A stretch of 64,000 nt of DNA from Oscillospiraceae bacterium (GCA_902782125.1 CACZMA010000002.1:124001-188000), one strand, 5' to 3'; shown: positions 16,798 through 25,948, counted from the stretch's first letter. Program-made: numbers and translations. The notes: a model not told the origin generated them from the sequence alone.

Positions 16798-17559
16798 ATG
16801 GATAATTTCTACGATTGTCTCGCAAGACATTATGACGAGATGCAGTCGGACATGGATGTCCGGGTGTGGGCGGATTATTACTCTTCACTTATCGAGAGGC
16901 ATTCGGACATCAGGGTCCGCACGATAACCGATCTCGGATGCGGGACCGGAAGCGTTGATATCTGCCTCGCAAAGAACGGCTACAAGGTGACCGGCATCGA
17001 CTCGGCCGAGGAGATGCTCATCATGGCGGGGAACAAGAAGAGTGCCGGCAAGATCATCTGGTCGCTCCAGGATATTACCGACTTCGAGCTTCCGGGCAAG
17101 ACCGACTGCTTCATCTCCGTTCTCGATACCATGGATCACATCACAGACGAGAAGGCTCTTGCCGGGATCTTCTCCAAGGTCTCGTCTTACCTTGCAGAGG
17201 GCGGAGTGTTTGTTTTCGACGTGATAACCAGGAAGCATCTGGCGAAAACGCTGGCAGACAACGTGTTCTATGAGGATTATGAGGATTTTACGCTGCTCTG
17301 GCTGAACAGCTACGACAGCAGCACGCGCACGAACACCGCCGAACTGACTCTGTTCGAGAGGCAGGAAGACGGCAGATTCGCAAGATATGACGGCGATCTC
17401 GTGGAGAGGTTCTACCCGGTGCAGTTCTTTATCAAGGCTGCGGGCAGGGCAGGCCTTAAGCATCTCGGCACATACGACGAGCTGTCGTACGAGGCGCCGG
17501 ACAAAGACTCGGAGAGGGTGTTCCTGGTGTTCGGGAAGCCTTTGGAGGAGAGAAGATGA
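16798..17559 (+). CDS. Class I SAM-dependent methyltransferase
   Basis: 253 residues. A Rossmann-type methyltransferase with motif I DLGCGTGSVDICLA (about residues 42-55), acidic motif II ending beta2 (VTGIDSAEEML), and the post-motif FISVLDTMDHI. The substrate cannot be told from sequence; the fold and the DxFYDCLARHYDEMQ-like start resemble small-molecule methyltransferases common in Clostridia. It begins 3 nt after the M23 gene and its stop overlaps the hslO start (ATGA), so it belongs to the ftsEX operon read-through unit. Confidence 0.88.
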   Translation: MDNFYDCLARHYDEMQSDMDVRVWADYYSSLIERHSDIRVRTITDLGCGTGSVDICLAKNGYKVTGIDSAEEMLIMAGNKKSAGKIIWSLQDITDFELPGKTDCFISVLDTMDHITDEKALAGIFSKVSSYLAEGGVFVFDVITRKHLAKTLADNVFYEDYEDFTLLWLNSYDSSTRTNTAELTLFERQEDGRFARYDGDLVERFYPVQFFIKAAGRAGLKHLGTYDELSYEAPDKDSERVFLVFGKPLEERR

Positions 17560-18467
17560 CTGACGGAGTATATAACGTAAAGGGTGCGCCGGAGGATGTA
17601 TCCCTGGACCACATCATCAGGGCGGACGGACTTAAGGGCAGGGTAAAGTGCCTCGCCATCAGGACGACAGCCACCTGTGAGACTGCAAGGCAGTTCCACG
17701 ATCTGTCTCCTGCGGCATGTGCGGCCCTGGGAAGGTTCATGACGGGCTCTCTTCTCATCTCGGAGTCGATGAAGGGCAAGAAAGACACGCAGACGACCGT
17801 CATCAAGTGCGACGGCCCCATCAAGGGCATGACCTGCGTTACCGACTACGGCTTCAAGGTCAGGGCATACCCCATCGAAAACAACGTTCCCACGGAATAC
17901 CTGCGGCCCGGCAAGATCAATGTCGGTGCGGCAGTCGGCAGGGGACTTCTCACGGTCATCAGGGACATCGGACTCAGAGAGCCCTATGTCGGATCGACCG
18001 AGCTTGTAAGCGGCGAGATCGCCGAAGACTTTACATATTATCTGGCTTCGTCCGAGCAGACACCTTCGGTCGTATCACTTGGAGTGCTGATGGAAGGCGG
18101 CCGCGTAACACAGGCGGGCGGCATGATGATCCAGCTCCTTCCGGGTGCGGGCGAAGAAGAGATATCTTACCTTGAGACCCGTGCAGGTAGCTTTCCCGAG
18201 ATGACATATCTGCTGTCGGAAGGCTTCTCTCCGGCGCAGATCCTCGACCTGTTCATGGGAGATCCGGACCTTAAGTATCTTGACGGAGCACCGGTCGGCT
18301 TTGAATGCCCCTGCAGCAAGGAGCGCATGAGCGAAGGACTTGCCACGCTGGGACGTGCGGATCTTGAAGAGCTCATTGCTTCAGGCGAGAGCATAGAGAC
18401 GCAGTGCCACTTCTGTAATAAGAAATATGAGTTTTCTTCAGAAGAGATTAAGTCCCTCTTAACTTAA
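17556..18467 (+). CDS. hslO: Redox-regulated chaperone Hsp33
   Basis: Holdase chaperone that is activated by oxidation and unfolding, protecting proteins during oxidative stress, a useful function in an anaerobe. 303 residues, the normal length. The N-terminal domain ends in the conserved GGMMIQLLPGA, and the zinc redox switch C-x-C...C-x-x-C is complete (C251, C253, C284, C287). It overlaps the methyltransferase gene by 4 nt. No terminator is evident after it. Confidence 0.96.
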   Translation: MTDGVYNVKGAPEDVSLDHIIRADGLKGRVKCLAIRTTATCETARQFHDLSPAACAALGRFMTGSLLISESMKGKKDTQTTVIKCDGPIKGMTCVTDYGFKVRAYPIENNVPTEYLRPGKINVGAAVGRGLLTVIRDIGLREPYVGSTELVSGEIAEDFTYYLASSEQTPSVVSLGVLMEGGRVTQAGGMMIQLLPGAGEEEISYLETRAGSFPEMTYLLSEGFSPAQILDLFMGDPDLKYLDGAPVGFECPCSKERMSEGLATLGRADLEELIASGESIETQCHFCNKKYEFSSEEIKSLLT

Positions 18468-18489
18468 CCTTAAACTTGGCTGACTTATA

Positions 18490-18540
18490 TTGTATTTTCA
18501 AATAGTTTTTATATACTAATGACGTTGCGGGACGACCCGC
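18490..18540 (+). promoter_or_regulatory. Promoter and leader hairpin of the solute-binding lipoprotein gene
   Basis: TTGTAT (18490-18495), 16 nt, TATACT (18512-18517). A tight hairpin GCGGG-ACGA-CCCGC (18527-18540) lies between the start site and the Shine-Dalgarno GGAGG (18547-18551); it might shield the 5' end from decay. Confidence 0.5.
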
Positions 18541-18559
18541 GAATATGGAGGTACATAGG

Positions 18560-20980
18560 ATGAAGAATTTGAAAGTGCGGCTTGGTGCCGCAGCTATGTC
18601 TTTGACTCTTTTGGCAGGATGCATCTGTTCCTGTGCAAAGGGAAGTCAGAAGAAGAAAGAGATCCTCGCGACAGATCCGTGGTACACAATGGATAAACTC
18701 GTACTCGGCACGGAGTATGATCCCGCCGACTATGTTTATCTTGATTTCCAGCTTCTCGGAATGTCCGGAGGAAACTTCGTAACTTATGCTCAGGGCATCA
18801 AGCCTCTCGACAAGACATTTGATCCCGAGACAGACAGCTATGCCGACTTTGAGATCGCACATGTCAACATCTATGATGAGACTGGTGCGGTGGTATCCTC
18901 ATTGGATCTGATGCAGCTTGCTGAAGACAACGGTTACAGTGTCAACGATATTGGTTTCAACGGCACTTCGCTCATAAATGACGAGGTTGTCTGCAAGTTC
19001 ACAAAGTATACCGACAATAAATTCTCAGAGGTAACTGCCGTGATCGATCCTGCAACGGGCGAAGTCAAGAGCATTGATGAGACGGAACCTGAGAATGAAG
19101 AAGATGGTACCGGCTCCTATGTTGAGGGTACCGAGAAGGTCGACGGATACACCATCATGAAGAAGGTGATCTATCTTAACGAGAGTTATTCTTATGCCCT
19201 CGAGACAACGTCACCTGACGGAACTGTCCAGACTTATGATTTCTCCAAAGAGAAGCCTGAGATGAGCATCATGTCCATACCTACGATCATCTCCATGGGT
19301 GACGGCAAAGTCCTTCTGTATTGCCAGAGCGACAAGAAGAAGAATTCCAAGTACATGGTATATGACATGGACGCAAACACCTGTGAAGAGTACAAGGAAG
19401 ATACTGACTGGCTCAAGGATGTTACATCCATGTATACAACACAGAATGTTGAAGGCCTGGGCTGTTTCTACATGAAGCAGGACGGCATCAAGAAGATCGA
19501 CTTCTCTGCAAAGTCTGTGGAAGATTATATGGATTTTGATTCCTGCAACATCAACAGATACGATGTTATGAACTTCTCCATCCTTTCCATGACAGAGGAC
19601 GAGATCGTTCTTGGCGGAACAGTATGGCATGATTCCACCGTTACAGGCATGAGCGGATCTGAGACAGAAGTAGTCATCCTTAAGAAAGCAGAGACCAACC
19701 CCAATGCGGGCAAGACGATCCTGACGATCGCTGCGCTTGACTATTTCTCATATCCTCTCTGCGAGGCTGTCGGAAACTTCAACGAATCAAATGACAAGTA
19801 CTTCATCGAGTACGATAACAGATATGCAATGGTCGACTCGGTCGATCTTGAGGCAATGCTCGATGCCAATGAGGCAAACTCTGCGATGAACGAAGTAAAC
19901 GCCAAGCTCTCTGATCAGCTTGCGGTGGACCTCGTATCCGGAGAAGGCCCCGATATCATCATGAACGGCTGTGCTTTCTCACAGCTCAACAACTCCGACT
20001 ACCTGCTCGACCTCGCTCCTTATGTGGAGAAGCTCGATACATCCGGACTTTACTCCAATGTCATCGAAGCTGCCAAGGAATCTGACGGCAAGCTCTACCA
20101 GATCCCGGTTACTTTCGCGATCGAAGGCCTTATAGTAAAGGCTGATGAGGTTGCTGCAGATCAGACTGGCTTTACGTATGATGAATATGCCGAGTTCGTA
20201 AGCGGTCCCTGCAACGGAACAGATCCCATGGGAATGAATCAGGTCGACTTCTTCAATGCTTCCGCATCCTATATGAATGACATGTTCTATGAGAACGGCA
20301 AGGTAAATTACGACAACGAGGCATTCAAAGCGCTTGCTGACTATGTTAAGGATAATGTTCCCGAGAAGGTCGAGGGAAGCGCAGTCATGTACACGGGTGT
20401 CGGAAATGGAGAAGAGACCGTTGCCCAGTACGCTACAATGTACTCTCTGGGTTATTACCTCATGTATGCCGGTGTGATCCAAGGCGATACAAAGATCGTA
20501 GGATGCCCTACATATGACGGAAGAGGTCCCATGTTCTCAGGCTGCGACAGCGCTGCCATCTATTCACAGACTGCAAGTCCGGAAGGCTGCTGGGAATTCG
20601 TTTCTTACCTTCTCAGTGACGAGGTCCAGACACTGTACGGCAACAACGGATCCAACCCGCTTAACAAGGAAGCGCTTAACACGCTGAATCTGAAAGAGAT
20701 CGACGGAATGAATGCCATGGTAGATCTGTATCTGTCCATGGGTTACACGGAAGAAGAGCTCCGCGCCTACGGCATACCTTGCGATAAGATAGATGAATCC
20801 GCAGCACAGGTATACAACGAGACCATCGAGAATTGTTATGGCCTCAACAGATCCGACCCGGCGGTAAACTCCATCCTTAAGGAAGAGATGCCCGCATACT
20901 TCTCAGGCCAGAAGAGCCTCGAAGATGTAATCCCGATCCTGGAGGACAGAGTCCAGACCTTCCTCAACGAGAGAGGATAA
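18560..20980 (+). CDS. Extracellular solute-binding lipoprotein with an extra N-terminal domain
   Basis: 806 residues. Signal peptide with a lipobox LLAGC (lipidated C21). Residues about 395-800 look like a family 1 (sugar-type) ABC binding protein: the start ILTIAALDYFSYPLCEAVGNFN, the conserved GEGPDIIMNG and the ligand-hinge segments fit. Residues about 30-390 are an additional domain built of short repeated strands, possibly a beta-propeller, which makes the protein twice the usual length. I choose ATG at 18560, since the GGAGG lies 8 nt upstream of it and would be inside the coding region if the earlier ATG were used. No permease or ATPase gene is next to it, so it may feed importers encoded elsewhere using the shared ATPase at 10723. 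The ligand is unknown. Confidence 0.8.
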   Translation: MKNLKVRLGAAAMSLTLLAGCICSCAKGSQKKKEILATDPWYTMDKLVLGTEYDPADYVYLDFQLLGMSGGNFVTYAQGIKPLDKTFDPETDSYADFEIAHVNIYDETGAVVSSLDLMQLAEDNGYSVNDIGFNGTSLINDEVVCKFTKYTDNKFSEVTAVIDPATGEVKSIDETEPENEEDGTGSYVEGTEKVDGYTIMKKVIYLNESYSYALETTSPDGTVQTYDFSKEKPEMSIMSIPTIISMGDGKVLLYCQSDKKKNSKYMVYDMDANTCEEYKEDTDWLKDVTSMYTTQNVEGLGCFYMKQDGIKKIDFSAKSVEDYMDFDSCNINRYDVMNFSILSMTEDEIVLGGTVWHDSTVTGMSGSETEVVILKKAETNPNAGKTILTIAALDYFSYPLCEAVGNFNESNDKYFIEYDNRYAMVDSVDLEAMLDANEANSAMNEVNAKLSDQLAVDLVSGEGPDIIMNGCAFSQLNNSDYLLDLAPYVEKLDTSGLYSNVIEAAKESDGKLYQIPVTFAIEGLIVKADEVAADQTGFTYDEYAEFVSGPCNGTDPMGMNQVDFFNASASYMNDMFYENGKVNYDNEAFKALADYVKDNVPEKVEGSAVMYTGVGNGEETVAQYATMYSLGYYLMYAGVIQGDTKIVGCPTYDGRGPMFSGCDSAAIYSQTASPEGCWEFVSYLLSDEVQTLYGNNGSNPLNKEALNTLNLKEIDGMNAMVDLYLSMGYTEEELRAYGIPCDKIDESAAQVYNETIENCYGLNRSDPAVNSILKEEMPAYFSGQKSLEDVIPILEDRVQTFLNERG

Positions 20981-20983
20981 TAC

Positions 20984-21061
20984 GTTCGCCATCCGCTTGC
21001 TCTTGGCGTCGAACAGGACCTCGGCGTATCCGCCTGCGGAACTGGCAGAGCAAGGGACGGC
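20984..21061 (+). ncRNA. Candidate structured RNA element after the lipoprotein gene
   Basis: A 14-bp interrupted helix can form between 20988-21003 (GCC-A-TCC-G-CTTGCTCT) and 21047-21061 (AGAGCAAG-GGA-C-GGC), enclosing a GC-rich loop with an inner hairpin GGCG-TATC-CGCC. A competing helix GTTCG...CGAAC (20984-20988 with 21010-21014) would disrupt it. A strong hairpin follows at 21083. It begins 3 nt after a stop codon, so it may simply be the 3' UTR; I do not recognise a known class. Confidence 0.35.
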
Positions 21062-21082
21062 TCACATGGAATTCAATTAGAC

Positions 21083-21116
21083 AATCAGGCTGCCTCCGGG
21101 CAGCCTGATTATTCTG
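21083..21116. terminator. Hairpin terminator between lipoprotein gene and S10 operon
   Basis: A perfect 12-bp stem AATCAGGCTGCC/GGCAGCCTGATT (21083-21094 with 21099-21110) with a 4-nt loop. The T-run is poor (ATTATTCT), so efficiency is uncertain, but the stem is strong. Confidence 0.65.
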
Positions 21117-21162
21117 TAATTAATATTAATTAATAATACAGGCAGCAAGTTCAAAATAGCAC

Positions 21163-21191
21163 TTGCAATTATTGTTATACGAGAGTAAAAT
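21163..21191 (+). promoter_or_regulatory. Promoter of the S10 ribosomal operon
   Basis: TTGCAA (21163-21168), 17 nt, TAAAAT (21186-21191), preceded by an A/T-rich stretch suitable as an UP element. Start predicted near 21198. Confidence 0.65.
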
Positions 21192-21197
21192 ACTTTT

Positions 21198-21494
21198 CGC
21201 ACGCGCTCTAACAGGGGTTATTGTGCGTGCACAAAGGCACTGATACCGGAGATTGCCGTATGCGGCGCGAGCTGCGCGATACATGCGGGTAACTTCGGAG
21301 GAGCCGGAGCAGGAACAAAGATCTCCTGCGATTGTCTGATCAATTCAGGCGGCAGCTGGTGTTCGATCACGTACCCGGAGCCCCAAAGTGCTGCTGGTGA
21401 GCAGTAACTGGTCAACTGGGTTTTTGAATGGAACACAAAGACACGCCCGACAAGGTTGAGACAAAAATACAGCTATATTTAAGGAGGCCACAGA
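21198..21494 (+). promoter_or_regulatory. Long 5' leader of the S10 operon
   Basis: Nearly 300 nt lie between the promoter and rpsJ, with no supported gene. Several hairpins can form: GCACGC/GCGTGC (about 21200-21230), GCAGGA/TCTCCTGC-type (about 21309-21331) and CTGCT-GGTG-AGCAG (about 21393-21406), and a T-run after GGGT at 21419-21424 is attenuator-like. A long leader is the place where L4 controls the S10 operon in proteobacteria, and some Bacillota have their own S10 leaders. Regulation here is an inference from length and folding. Confidence 0.45.
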
Positions 21495-21812
21495 ATGGCA
21501 ATTAAAGCAAACAGACTGAGAATCAAGCTCAAGGCTTACGATCACAAGCTCCTCGATGAGAGCGCTAAGGCTATCGTTGATACCCTTACCAGAGACGGCG
21601 CAAGCTTCTCCGGCCCCATCCCGCTCCCTACAGAGAAGGAGATCATCACTATCCTTCGTTCACCCCACGTAAACAAGGATTCACGTGAGCAGTTCGAGCA
21701 GAGAACTCACAAGAGGATCATCGATGTCTACACACCTTCGTCGAAGACAATGGATGATATGACAACGCTTGACATGCCTGCAGGAGTTTCCATCGAGATC
21801 AAGACAACCTGA
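21495..21812 (+). CDS. rpsJ: 30S ribosomal protein S10
   Basis: Small-subunit head protein that also takes part in transcription antitermination as NusE. 105 residues, standard length. Conserved core [20 protein letters not shown], the mid-region GPIPLPTEK, and the [20 protein letters not shown] loop. First gene of the S10 operon, with a strong AAGGAGG Shine-Dalgarno. Confidence 0.98.
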   Translation: MAIKANRLRIKLKAYDHKLLDESAKAIVDTLTRDGASFSGPIPLPTEKEIITILRSPHVNKDSREQFEQRTHKRIIDVYTPSSKTMDDMTTLDMPAGVSIEIKTT

Positions 21813-21933
21813 TCGAGAGGGCAGCCCGCGGGCTTAAGCGGGATCTGAGGAACGCCAAGCCTTGGATTCCGGGTCATGTTCGCCGCCATGACAAGAAAAG
21901 GCGAACCAATAACCAATATAGGAGGAAAACTTT
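21813..21933 (+). promoter_or_regulatory. Structured rpsJ-rplC spacer with an H-type pseudoknot
   Basis: The 121-nt spacer is large for this operon. An H-type pseudoknot can form at 21873-21905: stem 1 GTCATG (21873-21878) with CATGAC (21887-21892), and stem 2 TTCGCC (21879-21884, inside the loop of stem 1) with GGCGAA (21900-21905). Stem 1 and stem 2 abut, and the crossing loop is A-rich (AAGAAAA), as in known compact pseudoknots. Upstream are a perfect palindrome AGCCCGCGGGCT (21823-21834) and further GC-rich helices. The Shine-Dalgarno AGGAGG of rplC follows at 21920-21925. A ribosomal-protein or metabolite control site is possible. Confidence 0.5.
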
Positions 21934-22566
21934 ATGACGAAATTCATCATTGGCAAGAAGTCCGGCATGACACAGCTGTTCGATGAGAATGGTAACGTTA
22001 TTCCGGCAACCGTTATTGAGTGCGAGCCCATGTATGTGCTCCAGAACAAGACGGTTGAGACCGACGGCTACAAAGCAGTCAAGGTCGGCACAGGTACAGT
22101 TCGCGAGAAGCTCGTAAACAAGCCTGACAAGGGTCAGTTCAAGAAGGCTGACGTAGAGGTAAAGAGATACATCCGCGAGTTCAAGACCGACGAGGAGTAC
22201 AGCCTCGGACAGGAGATCAAGGTATCCGACATGTTCGCAGTTGGCGATAAGGTCGACGTATCCGGCGTTTCCAAGGGTAAGGGCTTCCAGGGCAACATCA
22301 AGCGTCACGGACAGAAGGGTGGTCCTTCAGGCCACGGTTCCATGTACCACAGAAGAGTCGGTTCCATGGGCGCTACTTCCACACCGGGCAGAGTTCTTCC
22401 CGGCAAGAAGCTTCCTGGACACATGGGCGCAGTTAACTGCACAGTTCAGAACCTGAGCGTTGTCATGGTAGACGGTGACAGAGGAATCCTCGTCTTAAGA
22501 GGCGCGGTTCCCGGTCCTAAGGGCGGCGTTGTGACAGTTGAGAATACTGTCAAGGCTGCAAAGTAA
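21934..22566 (+). CDS. rplC: 50S ribosomal protein L3
   Basis: Early-assembling large-subunit protein with a long loop reaching the peptidyl transferase centre. 210 residues. GKKSGMTQLFDENGN at the start, the conserved GKGFQGNIKRHGQKGGPSGH loop and the GAVPGPKGG end identify it. A folded spacer precedes it. Confidence 0.98.
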   Translation: MTKFIIGKKSGMTQLFDENGNVIPATVIECEPMYVLQNKTVETDGYKAVKVGTGTVREKLVNKPDKGQFKKADVEVKRYIREFKTDEEYSLGQEIKVSDMFAVGDKVDVSGVSKGKGFQGNIKRHGQKGGPSGHGSMYHRRVGSMGATSTPGRVLPGKKLPGHMGAVNCTVQNLSVVMVDGDRGILVLRGAVPGPKGGVVTVENTVKAAK

Positions 22567-22583
22567 GACGGAGGACTTGATAA

Positions 22584-23207
22584 ATGGCTAAAATAGATAT
22601 TAAAAATCTCAGCGGCGCCGTTACAGGTTCCATGGAGCTCTCTGACGAGATCTTCGGCATTGAGCCCAACAACGATGTTATGTCTATCGTTGTAAGGAAT
22701 CAGCTTGCAAACCGCCGCCAGGGCACACAGAAGACAAAGACAAGATCCGAGACATCAGGTGGCGGTAAGCGCCCATACAGACAGAAGGGTACAGGCCGCG
22801 CAAGACACGGTTCCACACGTTCTGCTCAGTATGTTGGCGGTGGTACGATCTTCGGACCCACACCCAGATCATTCTCTTACACAGTTCCCAAGAAGGTAAG
22901 AAGACTTGCTCTTAAGTCTGCTCTCTCTTCTAAGTTTGCTGATTCCAAGATGATCGTTGTCGAGGATATGAACCTCAGCGAGGTCAAGACAGCTGCGGTT
23001 GCCAAGGCTCTTAAAGATCTTGGTGCAGGCGCGTCTTCTCTCGTAGTTCTCGAGGGCGCAAACAAGAATGCGGAGCTTTCCGCAAGGAACATCAAGGATG
23101 TCAAGACAGCATATGTCAACACGATCAACGTATTCGACATCCTTAAGTACGACAGCTTCATTGCTACCAAGGCAGCAGTGGAGAAGATTGAGGAGGTGTA
23201 CAAATGA
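22584..23207 (+). CDS. rplD: 50S ribosomal protein L4
   Basis: Large-subunit protein lining the exit tunnel and, in some bacteria, the autogenous repressor of the S10 operon. 207 residues. The tunnel loop KTRSETSGGGKRPYRQKGTG and the RHGSTRSAQYVGGG segment are typical. Its last bases overlap the start of rplW by 4 nt (ATGA). Confidence 0.98.
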   Translation: MAKIDIKNLSGAVTGSMELSDEIFGIEPNNDVMSIVVRNQLANRRQGTQKTKTRSETSGGGKRPYRQKGTGRARHGSTRSAQYVGGGTIFGPTPRSFSYTVPKKVRRLALKSALSSKFADSKMIVVEDMNLSEVKTAAVAKALKDLGAGASSLVVLEGANKNAELSARNIKDVKTAYVNTINVFDILKYDSFIATKAAVEKIEEVYK

Positions 23208-23557
23208 AGACACCGTACGACGTAATTCTTAAGCCTGTTATCACAGAGAAGTCGATGACAGTTGCAGAGCAGGGTAAGTATACGTTCATCGTAGCTCCCG
23301 AAGCTAATAAGGATGAGATCAAGGACGCTGCAGAGAAGCTCTTCGGCGTTAAGGTAACCGGCGTTAACATTGCAAACTTCGACGGTAAGGTAAAGAGACA
23401 GCGCGGCAAGGCCGGCAAGACAGCTGCCTACAAGAAGGCTGTTGTTACTATCGCTACCGAGGGTAAGGATATCTCCTACCTTGGCAAGGGCGGCAAGGCT
23501 GTAAAGAGCGGCGCTAAGTATAAGACTTCAATCGAAGAGTTCGGTTTCGGTCAGTAA
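23204..23557 (+). CDS. rplW: 50S ribosomal protein L23
   Basis: Protein at the tunnel exit, docking site for trigger factor and SRP. 117 residues, slightly longer than the usual 95-100, with extra residues at the C-terminus (SGAKYKTSIEEFGFGQ). The start DVILKPVITEKSM and VTGVNIANFDGKVKRQRG loop are conserved. Confidence 0.97.
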   Translation: MKTPYDVILKPVITEKSMTVAEQGKYTFIVAPEANKDEIKDAAEKLFGVKVTGVNIANFDGKVKRQRGKAGKTAAYKKAVVTIATEGKDISYLGKGGKAVKSGAKYKTSIEEFGFGQ

Positions 23558-23571
23558 GGAGGAAATAGATA

Positions 23572-24402
23572 ATGGCAGTTAAAACATTCAATCCTACTTC
23601 TCCGGCAGTCCGTGGAATGGCAGTTGCTGACTATTCCGTTATTACAAAGAAAACTCCCGAGAAGAGTCTTCTCAAGTCAAGAAAGAAGACAGGCGGCCGT
23701 AATTCATATGGTCGTATAACCGTTCGCCACATCGGCGGCGGCAACCGCAGAAAGCTCAGAGACATCGACTGGAAGAGAGACAGAGAGGGCGTTAAGGCTA
23801 CTGTTAAGGCTATCGAGTACGATCCTAACAGAACAGCATACCTCGCACTCATCCAGTACATCGATGGTGCTAAGTCTTACATCCTCGCTCCAGCAGGCCT
23901 CAAGGTAGGCGACACTGTTGAGAGCGGTGCAGGTGCAGATATCCTCGTAGGTAACGTTCTTCCTATCTCTGCTATCCCTGTAGGTACAGTTATCTGCTGC
24001 GTTGAGCTCAATCCCGGCAAGGGCGCTCAGATGGTTAGAACAGCAGGTGCTTCCGCACAGCTCATGGCAAGAGAGAACGGCTACGCTCAGATCCGCCTTC
24101 CTTCCGGCGAGGTTCGTCTCGTTCCCGAGAAGTGCCGCGCAATGATCGGCGAGATCGGCAATGCTGAGCACGAGAACATCAAGCTTGGTAAGGCTGGTAA
24201 GTCAAGACATAAGGGTATCAGACCTTCTGTAAGAGGTGTCGTAATGAACCCTAATGACCACCCTCACGGCGGTGGTGAAGGTAAATCACCTATCGGTCTT
24301 CCCGGCCCTGTTACACCTTGGGGTGTTCCTACTCTCGGTAAGAAGACACGTAATAAGAAGAAGCAGTCCGGCAAGTATATTGTCAAGGCTAGAAAGGCAT
24401 AA
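23572..24402 (+). CDS. rplB: 50S ribosomal protein L2
   Basis: Core large-subunit protein needed for subunit association and peptidyl transfer. 276 residues, standard. The conserved [20 protein letters not shown] segment holds the functionally important histidine. AAGGAGG precedes the ATG. Confidence 0.98.
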   Translation: MAVKTFNPTSPAVRGMAVADYSVITKKTPEKSLLKSRKKTGGRNSYGRITVRHIGGGNRRKLRDIDWKRDREGVKATVKAIEYDPNRTAYLALIQYIDGAKSYILAPAGLKVGDTVESGAGADILVGNVLPISAIPVGTVICCVELNPGKGAQMVRTAGASAQLMARENGYAQIRLPSGEVRLVPEKCRAMIGEIGNAEHENIKLGKAGKSRHKGIRPSVRGVVMNPNDHPHGGGEGKSPIGLPGPVTPWGVPTLGKKTRNKKKQSGKYIVKARKA

Positions 24403-24416
24403 GGAGGAAAGCTTAA

Positions 24417-24698
24417 ATGAGTAGATCTACCAAAAAAGGCTTTTACGTTCAGCCTGCTCTGATGAAGAAAGTCGAGGCAATGAAGGACGTTAAGGACAAG
24501 AAGATCATCCAGACATGGTCAAGAGCTTCTACGATCTTCCCTGAGTTCGTCGGCAACACAATCGGCGTTTATGACGGTCACAAGTTCGTTCCTGTATACG
24601 TTACAGAGGACATGGTCGGTCACAAGCTTGGTGAGTTCGCTCCTACACGTAAGTTCGGCGGCCACACCAGCAACGAGAAATCGGCTTCGAACGGCTAA
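24417..24698 (+). CDS. rpsS: 30S ribosomal protein S19
   Basis: Small-subunit head protein near the A-site finger. 93 residues. [18 protein letters not shown] at the start, [28 protein letters not shown] core, and the [12 protein letters not shown] end are the family signature. Confidence 0.98.
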   Translation: MSRSTKKGFYVQPALMKKVEAMKDVKDKKIIQTWSRASTIFPEFVGNTIGVYDGHKFVPVYVTEDMVGHKLGEFAPTRKFGGHTSNEKSASNG

Positions 24699-24709
24699 GG
24701 AGGAATATC

Positions 24710-25186
24710 GTGGAAAAGATTATTTTGAATAAAGAAAATATCGAGAAGAACCGCGACGAGATTCTCGCTGCGTATGCGGCTTCTACGAAAAAGTCCTGCA
24801 AGCTCCCTACTCCCACCAAGAAGCAGAGAAAGCTCCTCGGCATGGGCAAGGATCAGGGCATTGCTACGGCTAAGTACATCAGGATCGCTCCCCGTAAGGT
24901 CAGGATCGTAGCTGATCTTATCAAGGGCAAGTCCCTAGATGATGCTTATGCAATCCTCACATATACACCCAAGGCAGCTTCTCCCGTACTCGCAAAGGTA
25001 CTCAAGTCTGCTGAGGCAAACGCTGTAAACAACAACGGTCTTAACAGAGAGAACCTCTATGTTGAAACAGCAGTTGCTAATCCGGGTCCGGTTCTCAAGC
25101 GTTACATTCCGAGAGCCAGAGGTTCCGCTAGTTCAATCAAGAAGAGAACAAGCCACGTAACGATTGTTCTCAAGGAAAGAGTATAA
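24710..25186 (+). CDS. rplV: 50S ribosomal protein L22 with an N-terminal extension
   Basis: L22 binds all domains of 23S rRNA and forms part of the exit tunnel. The L22 core runs from about residue 50 ([20 protein letters not shown]) to the end. Before it are about 48 residues rich in Lys, Asn and Glu that are absent from standard 110-residue L22. The start is GTG at 24710, with AAGGAGG at an ideal distance; a later ATG (codon 45) lacks such a site, so the extension appears to be translated. Confidence 0.95.
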   Translation: MEKIILNKENIEKNRDEILAAYAASTKKSCKLPTPTKKQRKLLGMGKDQGIATAKYIRIAPRKVRIVADLIKGKSLDDAYAILTYTPKAASPVLAKVLKSAEANAVNNNGLNRENLYVETAVANPGPVLKRYIPRARGSASSIKKRTSHVTIVLKERV

Positions 25187-25198
25187 GGAGGATTTCGC

Positions 25199-25948
25199 AT
25201 GGGTCAAAAAGTTAACCCGCATGGATTAAGAGTAGGCGTTATCGATGGCTGGAATGCTCACTGGTACGCTGATAAGAAGACTTTCGGTGATACTCTTGTT
25301 GAGGACAGAAAGATTCGTGAGTTCGTTCTGAAGGCTGTTGAGCCTATCGCAAAGAAGAACTCAAAGAAGCCCGTTGACGAGAGCCGCACCAATGTTGCAG
25401 GCGTTTCCGAGGTCATCATCGATCGTAAGGGCGCTGACAGGATCGCTGTTACAGTAAGAACAGCAAGACCTTCACTCGTAGGCGGCGACAAGGGTTCCGG
25501 AAGAATGGAGCTCAAGGACGCACTCGAGAAAGAGTTCAACAAGAACGTTAAGAAGGATCAGAAGAGAACATTCACTGTTGATATCGAGGTTATCAAGAAC
25601 TCCGATTCCGAGGCTACACTCGTAGCTCAGAACATCGCAGCTCAGCTTGAGAACCGTCAGAGCTTCAGAAGAGCAATGAAGAGATCAATGCAGCTCGCTA
25701 TGAAGCAGCAGGAAGTTCTCGGAATCAAGGCTAAGTGCTCCGGCCGTCTCGGCGGTGCCGAGATCGCAAGATCCGAGACATATCACGAGGGTACTATCCC
25801 GCTCCAGACACTGAGAGCAAACATTGATTACGGTTTTGCCGAGGCAAACACAACTTACGGCAGGATCGGTGTTAAGGTCTGGATCTACAAGGGCGAGGTC
25901 TTCACAAAGAAGGCACCTGCCACAAACGGCGAAGGAGGAAATGATTAA
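25199..25948 (+). CDS. rpsC: 30S ribosomal protein S3
   Basis: KH-domain protein at the mRNA entry channel with helicase activity on incoming mRNA. 249 residues, about 25 more than the common length, with an insertion before the KH domain ([18 protein letters not shown]). The KH GxxG loop reads [19 protein letters not shown] and [13 protein letters not shown] motifs are conserved. Its stop overlaps the rplP start (TAATG). Confidence 0.97.
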   Translation: MGQKVNPHGLRVGVIDGWNAHWYADKKTFGDTLVEDRKIREFVLKAVEPIAKKNSKKPVDESRTNVAGVSEVIIDRKGADRIAVTVRTARPSLVGGDKGSGRMELKDALEKEFNKNVKKDQKRTFTVDIEVIKNSDSEATLVAQNIAAQLENRQSFRRAMKRSMQLAMKQQEVLGIKAKCSGRLGGAEIARSETYHEGTIPLQTLRANIDYGFAEANTTYGRIGVKVWIYKGEVFTKKAPATNGEGGND

